Source: JAJEAD01 sp965221555 (GTDB taxonomy: Bacteria; Pseudomonadota; Gammaproteobacteria; HK1). Taken from it: a DNA stretch of 64,000 nt. The translations under genes were made by a program, and so were the position numbers. Numbering within the stretch: position 1 is the stretch's first letter; each line of letters opens with the position of its first letter. The notes under the pieces are model-generated. The model was given only the letters and a program-made list of their open reading frames with translations, was not told where the DNA came from and did no database searches. Of the stretch, positions 1-15,377 are shown piece by piece. The stretch lies in the NCBI GenBank assembly GCA_965221555.1, contig OZ244895.1, positions 1,922,001 to 1,986,000 on the forward strand, written 5' to 3'.

Positions 1-112
1 TGACGAGCGCTTCCTCGGTCTCGACCGCCTCTCCCGGTCCGACCAGCACCTCGACCACCGGCACTTCGTCGAAGTCGCCGAGATGCGGGACTCTCACTTC
101 GCGGATCGGCAT
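1..112 (-). CDS. aceF: Pyruvate dehydrogenase E2 (dihydrolipoamide acetyltransferase), N-terminus only
   Basis: This is the first 37 codons of a gene that runs off the left edge. It reads MPIREVRVPHLGDF and continues with a valine-rich lipoyl-domain pattern. The start of a lipoyl domain, together with the position 14 nt downstream of aceE on the same strand, identifies the E2 subunit of the pyruvate dehydrogenase complex, which transfers acetyl groups to CoA. It would be co-transcribed with aceE. The lipoyl-lysine, E1/E3-binding and catalytic domains lie outside the window, so the number of lipoyl domains cannot be judged. A 2-oxoglutarate dehydrogenase E2 is less likely beside a homodimeric-type E1. 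Confidence 0.85.
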   Translation of the reverse strand, partial: MPIREVRVPHLGDFDEVPVVEVLVGPGEAVETEEALV

Positions 113-126
113 GGACGCGCTTCCTG

Positions 127-2814
<2,688 letters not shown>

Positions 2815-3017
2815 GGATTCGCTCTCGTGGCCTTGGTGCGGCGGGCTTCCTTCCAGGGTTCCGGCCGGTACGCGCCCAGCCTCTGGGTTCGCAGTATACG
2901 GGAGGGGTCGGGTACCGGCACTTCGCCTCCCGTCTTCGCGTCTGATAACGTTTCCTTCGTGTACCTTGCGCTTCCCTTCGCATGTCTTCCCATGCTTCAC
3001 CGTGAACCCGGGCGGTT

Positions 3018-3653
3018 GTGGTGAGGGCCGGGCCGCTGCCTCCGGGAGCGCCGGTCGGGACCCGCTTTCGCGGCTACCTCCCGGTGGTCGTCGATGTGGA
3101 GACCGGGGGCTTCAACCCTCACACCGATGCGCTGCTCGAGATCGCCGCGGTCATGATCGAATGCGATGACCAGGGAAGCTGGCGCCCGGGGCGCACCCAC
3201 AGTTGTCATGTCGAGCCCTTCAAGGGCGCCAACATCGAGCCCGCCGCGCTCGAGTTCACCGGCATCGATCCCGGACACCCGCTGCGCTTCGCGGTGACGG
3301 AAAGAGAAGCCCTCGACCGGATCTTCAAGCCCGTGCGCAACGCCGTGAAGGCGAAGCGGTGTACGCGTGCCATCCTCACCGGTCACAACGCGGCCTTCGA
3401 TCTCGCCTTCGTGAACGCCGCGGCCGAACGCGCAGGGGTCAAGCGCAATCCCTTTCACCCCTTTTCCACCCTGGATACGGTGAGTCTCGCCGCTCTCGCG
3501 TTCGGACAGACCGTGCTCGCGCGAGCGGTCGAGGCAAGTGGCCGGATCTGGGACGACAACGATGCGCATTCCGCGGTGTACGACGCACAACAGACGGCGG
3601 CCTTGTTCTGCCGCGTGCTCAACCTGTGGGACGAACGCGCCCGCCCCGAGTAG
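3018..3653 (+). CDS. rnt: Ribonuclease T
   Basis: A 211-residue DEDDh 3'-5' exoribonuclease that trims the 3' ends of tRNA and other stable RNAs. The exonuclease motifs are in order: VVVDVETGG (Asp/Glu), LTGHNAAFDLAFV, and HSAVYDAQQTA with the final His and Asp. The segments ALEFTGIDPGHPLR and FHPFSTLDTVSLAALA are characteristic of RNase T rather than DnaQ or ExoX. The length matches the family (about 215). Two GTG codons in a row (3018, 3021) could start it; the second would remove one residue. It diverges from aceE. RNase T is largely confined to Gammaproteobacteria, which helps place the organism. Confidence 0.94.
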   Translation: MVRAGPLPPGAPVGTRFRGYLPVVVDVETGGFNPHTDALLEIAAVMIECDDQGSWRPGRTHSCHVEPFKGANIEPAALEFTGIDPGHPLRFAVTEREALDRIFKPVRNAVKAKRCTRAILTGHNAAFDLAFVNAAAERAGVKRNPFHPFSTLDTVSLAALAFGQTVLARAVEASGRIWDDNDAHSAVYDAQQTAALFCRVLNLWDERARPE

Positions 3654-3706
3654 GTGTGGACCTTCGCCGGCAGCATGTGTCGTCGAGAAAAGCTACACTG
3701 CGCGTC

Positions 3707-4669
3707 ATGAGCGTTTCTCCTCCGCCGGTCCGCGCAACTCGGGCAATGCGCGGTATGGATAAGACTTCGCGCATTCCGGTCAAGGTGACACCGAGCGTCG
3801 GCCCGATGCCGCGCAAGCCCCCATGGATCCGGGTCAAGGCTCCGATCGGACCGGCGGTGCACCGGCTGAAGAGTGTGCTGCGCGCTCGGAGACTGCACAC
3901 GGTTTGCGAGGAAGCGTCCTGTCCCAACATAGGCGAGTGTTTCTCGCACGGCACCGCCACCTTCATGATCATGGGCGACATCTGTACTCGTCGCTGTCCC
4001 TTCTGCGACGTGGCGCACGGACGACCCGCCCCGCTCGACTCCGGTGAGCCGGAGCGTCTCGCGGAGACGGTCGAAGGGATGGGACTGTCCCATGTCGTCG
4101 TCACTTCCGTCGACCGTGATGATTTGCGCGACGGAGGGGCGGGTCACTTTGCTTCGTGCATTCGCGCCTTGCGCCAACGCTGTCCGGACCTGCGCATAGA
4201 AGTCCTGGTTCCGGATTTTCGTGGACGCATGGAGCGGGCTCTCGATGCGCTTGCCGAAACACCCCCGGATATCTTCAACCACAACCTCGAGACGGTGCCG
4301 CGCCTGTACCGAAAGGCGCGTCCGGGAGCCGACTACCAGTGGTCGCTCGATCTGATTCGCAGTTTCAAGGAGGCGCACCCGCGGGTTCCGACCAAATCGG
4401 GTCTGATGCTCGGACTCGGCGAGGAAGAGGACGAGGTGACGGAGGTGCTGCGAGATCTTCGCGCGCACGAGTGCGACATGCTGACGCTCGGTCAGTACCT
4501 GCAGCCGAGTCGCTACCATCTTGCGGTGGAACGCTTCTGGACCCCGGAGGAGTTCGACGCCCTGGGGGCGGCGGCCCGCGCCCTCGGATTCGAGAACGTG
4601 GCCTCCGGGCCTCTGGTACGCTCCTCCTATCACGCGGATCTGCAGGCTTGCGGACAGGCCCTTCCTTGA
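3707..4669 (+). CDS. lipA: Lipoyl synthase (radical SAM)
   Basis: Inserts two sulfur atoms into octanoyl groups on E2 and H-proteins to make lipoyl cofactors, the cofactor used by the neighbouring pyruvate dehydrogenase. The auxiliary cluster motif CEEASCPNIGEC precedes the radical-SAM CTRRCPFC, and the C-terminal RSSY motif that ligates the auxiliary cluster through serine is present. ATG 3707 gives 320 residues, against 321 in E. coli. The frame is open upstream as far as 3203 only because it runs antiparallel in composition to rnt. No good SD precedes the ATG; a TACACT box ends 7 nt before it, so a very short leader or leaderless message is possible. No lipB is seen nearby. Confidence 0.96.
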   Translation: MSVSPPPVRATRAMRGMDKTSRIPVKVTPSVGPMPRKPPWIRVKAPIGPAVHRLKSVLRARRLHTVCEEASCPNIGECFSHGTATFMIMGDICTRRCPFCDVAHGRPAPLDSGEPERLAETVEGMGLSHVVVTSVDRDDLRDGGAGHFASCIRALRQRCPDLRIEVLVPDFRGRMERALDALAETPPDIFNHNLETVPRLYRKARPGADYQWSLDLIRSFKEAHPRVPTKSGLMLGLGEEEDEVTEVLRDLRAHECDMLTLGQYLQPSRYHLAVERFWTPEEFDALGAAARALGFENVASGPLVRSSYHADLQACGQALP

Positions 4670-4719
4670 TCGAGACACACTCAGTTTCCTTACTCTCTCG
4701 ATAGCGGAGCGCGAGAGCG

Positions 4720-5484
4720 ATGAGCTACGTCGAGTTCTTCGTCACCAAGGTGCTCGGAAACCTCTTCGTGCCTCCGGGTGGCATCATCGTTCTCGGGTTG
4801 CTGGGGCTCATGCTCATCCCCTTTGCCCGCCGCCTCTCCGCGCTGCTGCTTCTGGTTACGGTGGCGTCGCTCTACGCATTGAGTACCGGCTTCGTGGCCG
4901 GCGCGCTCGAGCGCGGCCTCTACGTGCACCCCGCATTGTCGCCCGACGCACAGCCTCCCGCGGCGGAGGCGATCGTGGTCCTGGGTGCGGGCAGCTACCG
5001 GGACCCGCCCGAGTACGGGGCAGCCGACACGGTGGGGCGCCTCACGCTCGAACGCCTGCGTTATGCGGCCTGGCTCCACCGGCGCACTGGACTGCCCTTG
5101 CTGGTGACGGGGGGCAAGACCTTCCCGGGCACGCCGGCGGAGGCGCCGGCGATGGCGCTTTCCCTCCGGGACGATTTCGGAATCGGGGTGCGCTTCGTGG
5201 AAGACCGCTCCCGCAACACCGCGGAGAACGCCGCCCTTGCCACCGAGCTGCTCACGCAGGCGGGGATCTCACGCATCTTGCTGGTGACCCATGCCATCCA
5301 CATGGCTCGCGCGGTGGCGTCCTTCGAAGCGCAGGAGATCGAGGTGGTGCCGGCTCCGACCGTGTTCTCGAGCACGGCTCCGGCGGGCGTCGCCTCCTGG
5401 CTCCCCACCGGATCCGCGTTCTACCGCTCCACCCTCGCGCTTCACGAGTACGTCGGCCGGCTCTGGTACCGGCTGCCGTTCTGA
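4720..5484 (+). CDS. ElyC/SanA/YdcF-family (DUF218) inner-membrane protein
   Basis: A 254-residue protein. Two hydrophobic segments (about residues 10-33 and 38-58) are followed by a periplasmic DUF218 domain with AIVVLGAG, a GRLTLERLRYAAWLH helix, LLVTGG, DRSRNTAENA and ILLVTHAIHMARAV. This layout matches E. coli ElyC, which supports cell-envelope biogenesis and undecaprenyl-phosphate metabolism at low temperature. The precise biochemical activity of the family is unsettled. The ATG at 4720 has a purine-rich GGAGCGCGAGAG upstream. It lies 50 nt after lipA and may be co-transcribed with it. Confidence 0.82.
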   Translation: MSYVEFFVTKVLGNLFVPPGGIIVLGLLGLMLIPFARRLSALLLLVTVASLYALSTGFVAGALERGLYVHPALSPDAQPPAAEAIVVLGAGSYRDPPEYGAADTVGRLTLERLRYAAWLHRRTGLPLLVTGGKTFPGTPAEAPAMALSLRDDFGIGVRFVEDRSRNTAENAALATELLTQAGISRILLVTHAIHMARAVASFEAQEIEVVPAPTVFSSTAPAGVASWLPTGSAFYRSTLALHEYVGRLWYRLPF

Positions 5485-5794
5485 CCTCTCGATATCGCAC
5501 CGGTTTTCTTCCGCGCACGCCATCGGGCTCGCCGTTGCGGGCCTGCACCAGGTTCCTGCGCTGCGCTACCGCGGCGGGCGCGACACCTGATCGAGAAAGC
5601 AATCACTCGGAGGCCGAGTACCGGGGGCTCGACCGCAACCCTTCTTTGGCTTGCGAAGCGGGGGTGCGCGGATGTCGGAAGGGGCAAGAGCATGCGCGAT
5701 TCAGGGCGCGCGGGCGTCGCGTACCGCGCCCCGACTCGTATTCGACTCGGTTCATCGCGGCGGGCGTGGCGCGAAAGGTCCGGCGCGGAGCGGG
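5485..5794. other. Intergenic stretch without a recognisable gene
   Basis: About 310 bases between the ElyC-like gene (plus) and the end of xseA (minus), which converge here. The only structure noticed is a small hairpin, ACTCGG-agg-CCGAGT at 5605-5619, too weak to call a terminator. Short open frames on both strands have no recognisable motif and no SD. Confidence 0.5.
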
Positions 5795-7123
5795 TCAGGT
5801 AGGGCGCCGCGCGGTTACCGTGGCTTCCATCGCGCCCTGCGCGAGGCGCGCCTCGATCCGCTCGCCCGGCTCGACCTGCGATGCGTCGCGCAGCACCGCG
5901 CCATCGCGGCGCCGGGAGACGATCGCATAGCCCCGATCGAGGGTCTGCTGGGGGCCCACCGCGGCCAACGCGCGGCGCAGAGTCCGTAAATGGGCCCGGC
6001 GCTTCTCGATGTCATGGCTCATGCTCCTCGCCAGGCGCGCTGCGAGCAGTTGCGCATGGATCCGGTTGGCCTGGACCACGGTGGCGGGAGCCTGTCGGTT
6101 GAGCCGGGCGACGAGGCTCCGCAGCACGTCGCGTTTGCGCTGCGGGACACGCCGTGCCGCGCGTTGCGTTCTCGTGACCAGCCCATCCAGGCGTTGTGAG
6201 TGGTCCTGGAGACGGCGCTGCGGATCGGGCAGTGCGCGCAGCAGCCACCCGACCTGCTCCCGGAAATCGTCGATTCGGCGCCGCATAAGGCGCCCCAGGC
6301 GAAGCCGGGCGCGCTCGATATCGTCACGCCACTGCATTGCGTCCGGGGTGACCAGTTCCGCCGCCACCGAAGGGGTGGGCGCGCGCCGATCCGCGACCAG
6401 ATCCGCGATGGTCAGGTCCACTTCGTGGCCGATGCCGGTGACGATCGGAATCGGGCAGCGATGAATCGCGCGCGCCACCGGCTCTTCGTTGAAGCACCAG
6501 AGATCTTCGAGCGAGCCGCCGCCACGGGCGAGCACGAGCACGTCGCACTCCGCCCGGGCCGCGGCCCGATCCAGCATCTGCGCGATTCGGCCCGCCGCCT
6601 CGGCGCCCTGGACCGGAACCGGGTAGAGGATCGCGTGCACTCCGGGATAGCGCCGCCGCATCACGTTCAGGATGTCGCGCAGCGCGGCCCCGGTCGGCGA
6701 GGTGACGATGCCGACGCAGGCCGGCACCTTGGGAATGGGCTTCTTGGCCGCGTCGTCGAAGAGTCCCTCGTCGGCGAGACGGCGCTTCAACGCCTCGAAG
6801 GCCCGACGCAGCGCACCTGCGCCCGCCTCCTCCAGATGTTGCACGACGAGCTGGAACTCGCCGCGTTCCGGATAGAGGCTCACCCGCACCTGGGCCAGGA
6901 CCTGCATGCCGTTGCCGGGCTCGAAGTCCAGATACCGGTTCTGCATCCGGAACATCGCGCAGCGCACCTGGCAGCGCTCGTCCTTCAGCGAGAAGTACAG
7001 GTGGCCGGAGCGGGGGCGGGCGAGGTTCGACAGCTCTCCTTCCACCCACAGGGGAGGGAAGCGTGCCTCGACGAGGCGGCGCGCCTCCAGGTTGAGGCGC
7101 GACACCGTGTAGATGTCGTGCAT
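5795..7123 (-). CDS. xseA: Exodeoxyribonuclease VII large subunit
   Basis: Large subunit of the single-strand-specific exonuclease VII. The 442 residues begin with an OB-fold (DIYTVSRLN, LWVEGELSN, GHLYFSLKDE, VRCAMFR). The catalytic core follows with VGIVTSPTGAALRDI, the LARGGGSLEDLWCFNEE motif, PIVTGIGHEVDLTIADLVADRRAPTPS, then long coiled-coil helices and the C-terminal TLDRGYAIV. The ATG at 7123 fits the family start. Longer in-frame extensions lie antisense to guaB and are not coding. No xseB is visible here. It diverges from guaB. Confidence 0.95.
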   Translation of the reverse strand: MHDIYTVSRLNLEARRLVEARFPPLWVEGELSNLARPRSGHLYFSLKDERCQVRCAMFRMQNRYLDFEPGNGMQVLAQVRVSLYPERGEFQLVVQHLEEAGAGALRRAFEALKRRLADEGLFDDAAKKPIPKVPACVGIVTSPTGAALRDILNVMRRRYPGVHAILYPVPVQGAEAAGRIAQMLDRAAARAECDVLVLARGGGSLEDLWCFNEEPVARAIHRCPIPIVTGIGHEVDLTIADLVADRRAPTPSVAAELVTPDAMQWRDDIERARLRLGRLMRRRIDDFREQVGWLLRALPDPQRRLQDHSQRLDGLVTRTQRAARRVPQRKRDVLRSLVARLNRQAPATVVQANRIHAQLLAARLARSMSHDIEKRRAHLRTLRRALAAVGPQQTLDRGYAIVSRRRDGAVLRDASQVEPGERIEARLAQGAMEATVTARRPT

Positions 7124-7195
7124 CGGTGCTTCGAGGACGGTGGACTGGATCACGACGGAACCGGCAACTACGGGAGGGCGGGCGCGACTTTGCAA

Positions 7196-7224
7196 TTTAC
7201 CCGCGCGGGGCCTCGGCATAGAAT
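7196..7224 (+). promoter_or_regulatory. Putative sigma70 promoter for guaB
   Basis: TTTACC (7196-7201, 4/6 to TTGACA), a 17-bp spacer and TAGAAT (7219-7224, 5/6 to TATAAT), followed by a leader of about 25 nt and a GGAGGG SD before guaB. It sits in an unusually AT-rich patch between xseA and guaB. No PurR-like palindrome was recognised. Confidence 0.5.
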
Positions 7225-7255
7225 GCAATGATTCTATACCGGAGGGTTCCTGCAC

Positions 7256-8722
7256 ATGCTCGAGGTCCAGGAAGGCCTGACCTTCGACGATGTGCTCCTC
7301 GTTCCCGCCTTCTCGGAAATCCTGCCCAGAGAGACCCGGCTCGCCACCCGCCTCACTCGCGAGGTGGCTCTCAACATCCCCCTCGTCTCGGCCGCGATGG
7401 ATACCGTCACCGAGGCGCGCCTTGCCATCACCATGGCGCAGGCGGGAGGGCTCGGCATCATCCACAAGAACATGCCGGCCGCGCGGCAGGCCCGCGAGGT
7501 GCGAGACGTCAAGAAGTACGAGAGTGGCGTGATCAAGGATCCGATCACCGTCTGTCCCGAGACCACCATTCGGGAAGTGCTCGCCCTCACCCGCACCCAC
7601 GACATCTCCGGGGTGCCGGTGGTCGCCGGACAGGAACTGGTCGGGATCGTTACCCATCGCGACCTGCGTTTCGAGTCCCGCTTCGACAGCCCGGTCCGCG
7701 CGGTGATGACGCCGCGTGAACGCCTGGTGACGGTGCGCGAAGGGGCGACCCGCGAGGAGATCATCCATCTCCTGCACGAGCATCGCATCGAGAAGGTGCT
7801 GGTGGTCGATGGCGGCTTTCACCTGCGGGGCCTCGTCACCGTCAAGGACATCCAGAAGTCGACCGAGCATCCCGATGCCTGCAAGGACGAGCAGGAGCGC
7901 CTGCGGGTGGGCGCCGCGGTGAGCACCGGACCGGACACCGAAGAACGCGTCGACGCGCTGGTGGAGGCCGAGGTCGACGTGATCGTGGTCGACACCGCTC
8001 ACGGCCACTCCCAGGGGGTCATCAACCGCGTGCGCGCGATCAAGCAGCGCCATCCGCGGATGCAGGTGATCGGCGGCAACATCGCCACCGGGGAGGCGGC
8101 CGAGGCGCTGCGCGACGCGGGGGCGGATGCGGTCAAGGTCGGTATCGGCCCGGGCTCGATCTGCACCACGCGCATGGTGGCGGGGGTGGGCATGCCACAG
8201 TTGAGCGCGATCGCCGAGGTGAGCCACGCGCTGCGCGGTTCCGGGGTCGCCGTCATCGCCGATGGCGGCATTCGCTACTCCGGCGATATCGCCAAGGCGA
8301 TCGCGGTCGGCGCCCACTCGGTCATGGTGGGCAGCCTCTTTGCCGGTACCGAGGAAGCCCCGGGAGAGGTGGAGCTGTACCAGGGGCGCTCCTACAAGTC
8401 CTACCGCGGCATGGGCTCGCTGGGTGCGATGGGGGAGTCCCACGGCTCGAGCGACCGCTACTTCCAGGACGCCACCACCGAGCTGGACAAGCTGGTGCCC
8501 GAGGGCGTGGAGGGTCGCGTGCCCTACAAGGGTGGGCTCGGCAATGTGCTGGAGCAACTGCTCGGCGGTCTGCGGGCGAGCATGGGCTATACCGGATGCC
8601 GCGATCTCGACGAGATGCGTGCGAAGCGCCGGCTGGTGCGCCTCACCCAGGCGGGGGTGCGCGAGAGCCACGTTCACGATGTCGGCATCACCAAGGAGCC
8701 GCCCAATTACCGGTCCGCTTGA
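7256..8722 (+). CDS. guaB: Inosine-5'-monophosphate dehydrogenase
   Basis: Oxidises IMP to XMP with NAD+, the committed step of guanine-nucleotide synthesis. The 488 residues match the family. The start LTFDDVLLVPAFSEILPRE, two CBS domains (about residues 90-210), and the loop GIGPGSICTTRMV with catalytic Cys near residue 303 are all present. The flap motif GMGSLGAM is also seen, and the C-terminal part ends in the Tyr/Gly loop (MGYTGCRDLDEMR). A strong GGAGGG SD lies 9 nt before the ATG. guaA, the next enzyme of the pathway, follows 114 nt downstream, as in E. coli guaBA. Confidence 0.97.
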   Translation: MLEVQEGLTFDDVLLVPAFSEILPRETRLATRLTREVALNIPLVSAAMDTVTEARLAITMAQAGGLGIIHKNMPAARQAREVRDVKKYESGVIKDPITVCPETTIREVLALTRTHDISGVPVVAGQELVGIVTHRDLRFESRFDSPVRAVMTPRERLVTVREGATREEIIHLLHEHRIEKVLVVDGGFHLRGLVTVKDIQKSTEHPDACKDEQERLRVGAAVSTGPDTEERVDALVEAEVDVIVVDTAHGHSQGVINRVRAIKQRHPRMQVIGGNIATGEAAEALRDAGADAVKVGIGPGSICTTRMVAGVGMPQLSAIAEVSHALRGSGVAVIADGGIRYSGDIAKAIAVGAHSVMVGSLFAGTEEAPGEVELYQGRSYKSYRGMGSLGAMGESHGSSDRYFQDATTELDKLVPEGVEGRVPYKGGLGNVLEQLLGGLRASMGYTGCRDLDEMRAKRRLVRLTQAGVRESHVHDVGITKEPPNYRSA

Positions 8723-8836
8723 GCCGGTCCGCGCCTTGCGCGAGAGGGGTCGGGATCGCCGCACTCGCCGCCGCGTCGCGGTATTGCGCGGCGCGTGCCC
8801 CGTAGGCCCTGCCGGGGGGCGTTGCGGGTGGACGCG

Positions 8837-10446
<1,610 letters not shown>

Positions 10447-10450
<4 letters not shown>

Positions 10451-11010
10451 GGCGCGACGACGAGTTCTGGATGAGACGCGCGCTCGATCTCGCCCGCGAG
10501 GCGGCGGGGGCCGGAGAGGTGCCGGTCGGCGCGATAGTGGTATTCCGGGGAGAAGAAGAAGGCGCAGGGTCGAACGCGCCGATCTCCACCTGCGATCCCA
10601 GCGCCCACGCCGAGCTTCGCGCCCTGCGCGCGGCCGCGCGCCGCGTGGGTAACTATCGCCTTGTGGACCGCACGCTCTACGCAAGCCTGGAGCCCTGTCC
10701 GATGTGCGCCGGCGCCATCGTGCACGCGCGCATCGCGAGGCTGGTGTACGGAGCGAGGGACCCCCGCTGGGGGGCGGACGGCAGCGTGTTCGATATCCTG
10801 CGAAGCGGGCGCCTCAACCACCGGCCGGAAGTCGTGGGCGGAGTGCTCGCGGAGGAGTCCGCGGACCTCATTCGGTCCTTCTTTCGCGAACGTCGCGGTC
10901 CGGGTCCTCGTCGCCCGGTCTCGCCGAATCACGAGGCGAGGGCACGCGGATGTCGGCGAGGCATGACGACTTCCAGTGGGGTTCGGGTGCTGCCGGACGA
11001 CGATGTGTGA
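10447..11010 (+). CDS. tadA: tRNA(adenine-34) deaminase
   Basis: Converts A34 to inosine in tRNA-Arg(ACG), the tRNA encoded at about 17.9 kb. Zinc and proton-shuttle residues lie in AHAELRAL (His, Glu) and PCPMCAGA (two Cys). The ATG at 10447 overlaps the guaA stop as ATGA; an in-frame ATG lies two codons earlier. 187 residues, longer than the roughly 167 of E. coli: the C-terminus carries an Arg/Gly-rich tail of about 30 residues after the RSFFRERR helix. It forms a guaB-guaA-tadA transcription unit. Confidence 0.93.
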
Positions 11011-11084
11011 AATAATCGCGCGTGTGAGCCCGGATCAGGGTTCGGCACGCCGAGTGAGGCACTTTTCACAAGGAGATCAACAAC

Positions 11085-12116
11085 ATGGATGAAGACAGAA
11101 AGAGAGCGTTACGTTCCGCGCTGGCGCAGATCGAGCGTCAGTTCGGCAAGGGTGCGGTGATGCGCATGGGGGACTCGAGCGCGGTGCGTGACGTCGGTTT
11201 CATTTCCACCGGTTCCCTCGGCCTGGACGTGGCGCTTGGCATCGGCGGCCTGCCGAGAGGGCGCGTGGTGGAGATCTACGGACCGGAGTCTTCCGGCAAG
11301 ACCACCCTCACGCTCGAGGTCGTGGCGCAGACCCAAAGAGAAGGCGGCACCGCCGCCTTCATCGACGCGGAACACGCGCTCGACCCGCAGTACGCCGAGA
11401 AGATCGGCGTCAATGTCGACGAGCTGCTGGTGTCGCAGCCAGACACCGGCGAGCAAGCCCTGGAGATCGCGGACATGATCGTGCGTTCCGGGGCGGTGGA
11501 CGTCGTGGTCATCGACTCGGTGGCGGCGCTCACGCCGCGCGCGGAGCTCGAAGGGGAGATGGGAGACTCCCACGTGGGGCTGCATGCACGGCTGATGTCG
11601 CAGGCGCTGCGCAAGCTCACCGCCAACATCAAGCGCTCGAACACCCTGGTCATCTTCATCAACCAGATTCGGATGAAGATCGGCGTCATGTTCGGCAGCC
11701 CCGAAACCACGACCGGAGGCAACGCACTCAAGTTCTATGCTTCGGTGCGACTCGATATCCGGCGTATCGGCTCGATAAAGAGGACCGACGAGGTGATCGG
11801 CAACGAAACCCGAGTCAAGGTCGTCAAGAACAAGCTTGCCCCTCCTTTCAAGCAGGTGGAGTTCGACATCCTCTACGGGGAAGGGATTTCCCGCCAGGGA
11901 GAACTCATCGATCTCGGAGTCAAGCACGGGATGGTGGAGAAGGCCGGCGCCTGGTACAGCTACCGGGGCGATCGCATCGGGCAGGGACGCGATAACGTGC
12001 GCAACTTCCTCCGAGAGCATGAAGACGTGGCCCAGAGCCTCGATTCCGAACTCCGGGAACGCTTGCTCGGCCGCGAGAAAGCGAAGGCGGACAACCTGGA
12101 GGAGGCAGGAGCCTGA
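11085..12116 (+). CDS. recA: Recombinase RecA
   Basis: Forms filaments on single-stranded DNA, drives homologous pairing and activates LexA-type autocleavage. 343 residues. Visible are MRMGD, the Walker A GPESSGKTT, the catalytic Glu region AFIDAEHALDP, Walker B VVVIDSVAAL, loop L1 GEMGDSHVGL and loop L2 with NQIRMKIGVMFGSPETT. The tail is acidic only at its end. An excellent AAGGAG SD precedes the ATG. No CTGT-N8-ACAG LexA box is visible in the 74-nt gap or in the end of tadA, so SOS control is uncertain. recX follows immediately. Confidence 0.98.
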   Translation: MDEDRKRALRSALAQIERQFGKGAVMRMGDSSAVRDVGFISTGSLGLDVALGIGGLPRGRVVEIYGPESSGKTTLTLEVVAQTQREGGTAAFIDAEHALDPQYAEKIGVNVDELLVSQPDTGEQALEIADMIVRSGAVDVVVIDSVAALTPRAELEGEMGDSHVGLHARLMSQALRKLTANIKRSNTLVIFINQIRMKIGVMFGSPETTTGGNALKFYASVRLDIRRIGSIKRTDEVIGNETRVKVVKNKLAPPFKQVEFDILYGEGISRQGELIDLGVKHGMVEKAGAWYSYRGDRIGQGRDNVRNFLREHEDVAQSLDSELRERLLGREKAKADNLEEAGA

Positions 12117-12568
12117 GCGGAGAGGAGCCGCTCCACCGGGCACGTCGGAAGTCGCTCGAACTGCTCGCACGCCGCGAGCACTCGTGCGCCGAGCTGAAGA
12201 CCAAGCTTGCGATGCGCGGCTTCGACCCGGAGACGATCGAGCGGGTGCTCGAAGACCTCAAGATCAGGGACTGGTTGTCGGATCGGCGCTTCGCGGAGCA
12301 GTACGTAGCCTCGCGCCGTGAACGAGGCTACGGGCCGATCCGCATTCGTCAGGAGCTCGGCCGCAGGGGAGTCGAGGACGCAATCTGCTCCGAGTGTCTC
12401 GACGAGCGCGACCCCGCCTGGCGTCACGAGGCCGAGCGGACACTCAGGCGTCGATTCCGGGCCGGGGACGCACCCGACCGGGCGGAACGGGCGAGACGTG
12501 TTCGCTTCCTCGCCCGCCGAGGCTACGACCCGGAGCAGATACGCGGCGCTTTGCGAGGAGACGATTGA
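12113..12568 (+). CDS. recX: Recombination regulator RecX, probable CTG start
   Basis: Modulates RecA filaments. The frame contains no ATG, GTG or TTG until 12212, yet the conserved first RecX helix (RARRKSLELLARREHSCAEL, then KTKLAMRGF) lies upstream of that point. The only plausible initiator is CTG at 12113, overlapping the recA stop as CTGA and preceded by the purine-rich GGAGGAGGCAGGAG. This gives 151 residues, the usual RecX length, with three helical repeats: LARREHS, WLSDRRFAEQYVASRRERGYGP, and the C-terminal RRVRFLARRGYDPEQIRGAL. Starting at 12212 would lose the first repeat. A sequencing error or ATT/CTG usage are alternatives. Confidence 0.85.
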   Translation: MSGEEPLHRARRKSLELLARREHSCAELKTKLAMRGFDPETIERVLEDLKIRDWLSDRRFAEQYVASRRERGYGPIRIRQELGRRGVEDAICSECLDERDPAWRHEAERTLRRRFRAGDAPDRAERARRVRFLARRGYDPEQIRGALRGDD

Positions 12569-12591
12569 AAGCGCCTCGCGGGTGACGCGCA

Positions 12592-12614
12592 AACGCACGA
12601 AACACCCGTGCGTT
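12592..12614 (+). terminator. Hairpin after recX
   Basis: AACGCACG and CGTGCGTT form a perfect 8-bp stem with a 7-nt loop, in the 161-nt gap between recX and alaS. No T-run follows, so it may be a weak terminator or mRNA-end stabiliser rather than a full intrinsic terminator. Confidence 0.4.
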
Positions 12615-12729
12615 ACCGGTACACTGTGAGGCGACCTCGGGTTCGGGCCACGTTCCATGTTCGACAGATTCGCTGACGCTGCGCGATCGCCGTTGTGCCC
12701 GTCCCTCCATTGAAGGTTCGAGTGTATCC

Positions 12730-15342
<2,613 letters not shown>

Positions 15343-15377
15343 AGGACTCCGAGCCACGTATCCGGCCGGCACCGCAC

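Noticed and set aside
7124..8764. N-terminal extension of xseA across guaB to about 989 codons
   Set aside because: The extension is purely antisense to guaB, and the XseA family begins at the ATG at 7123.
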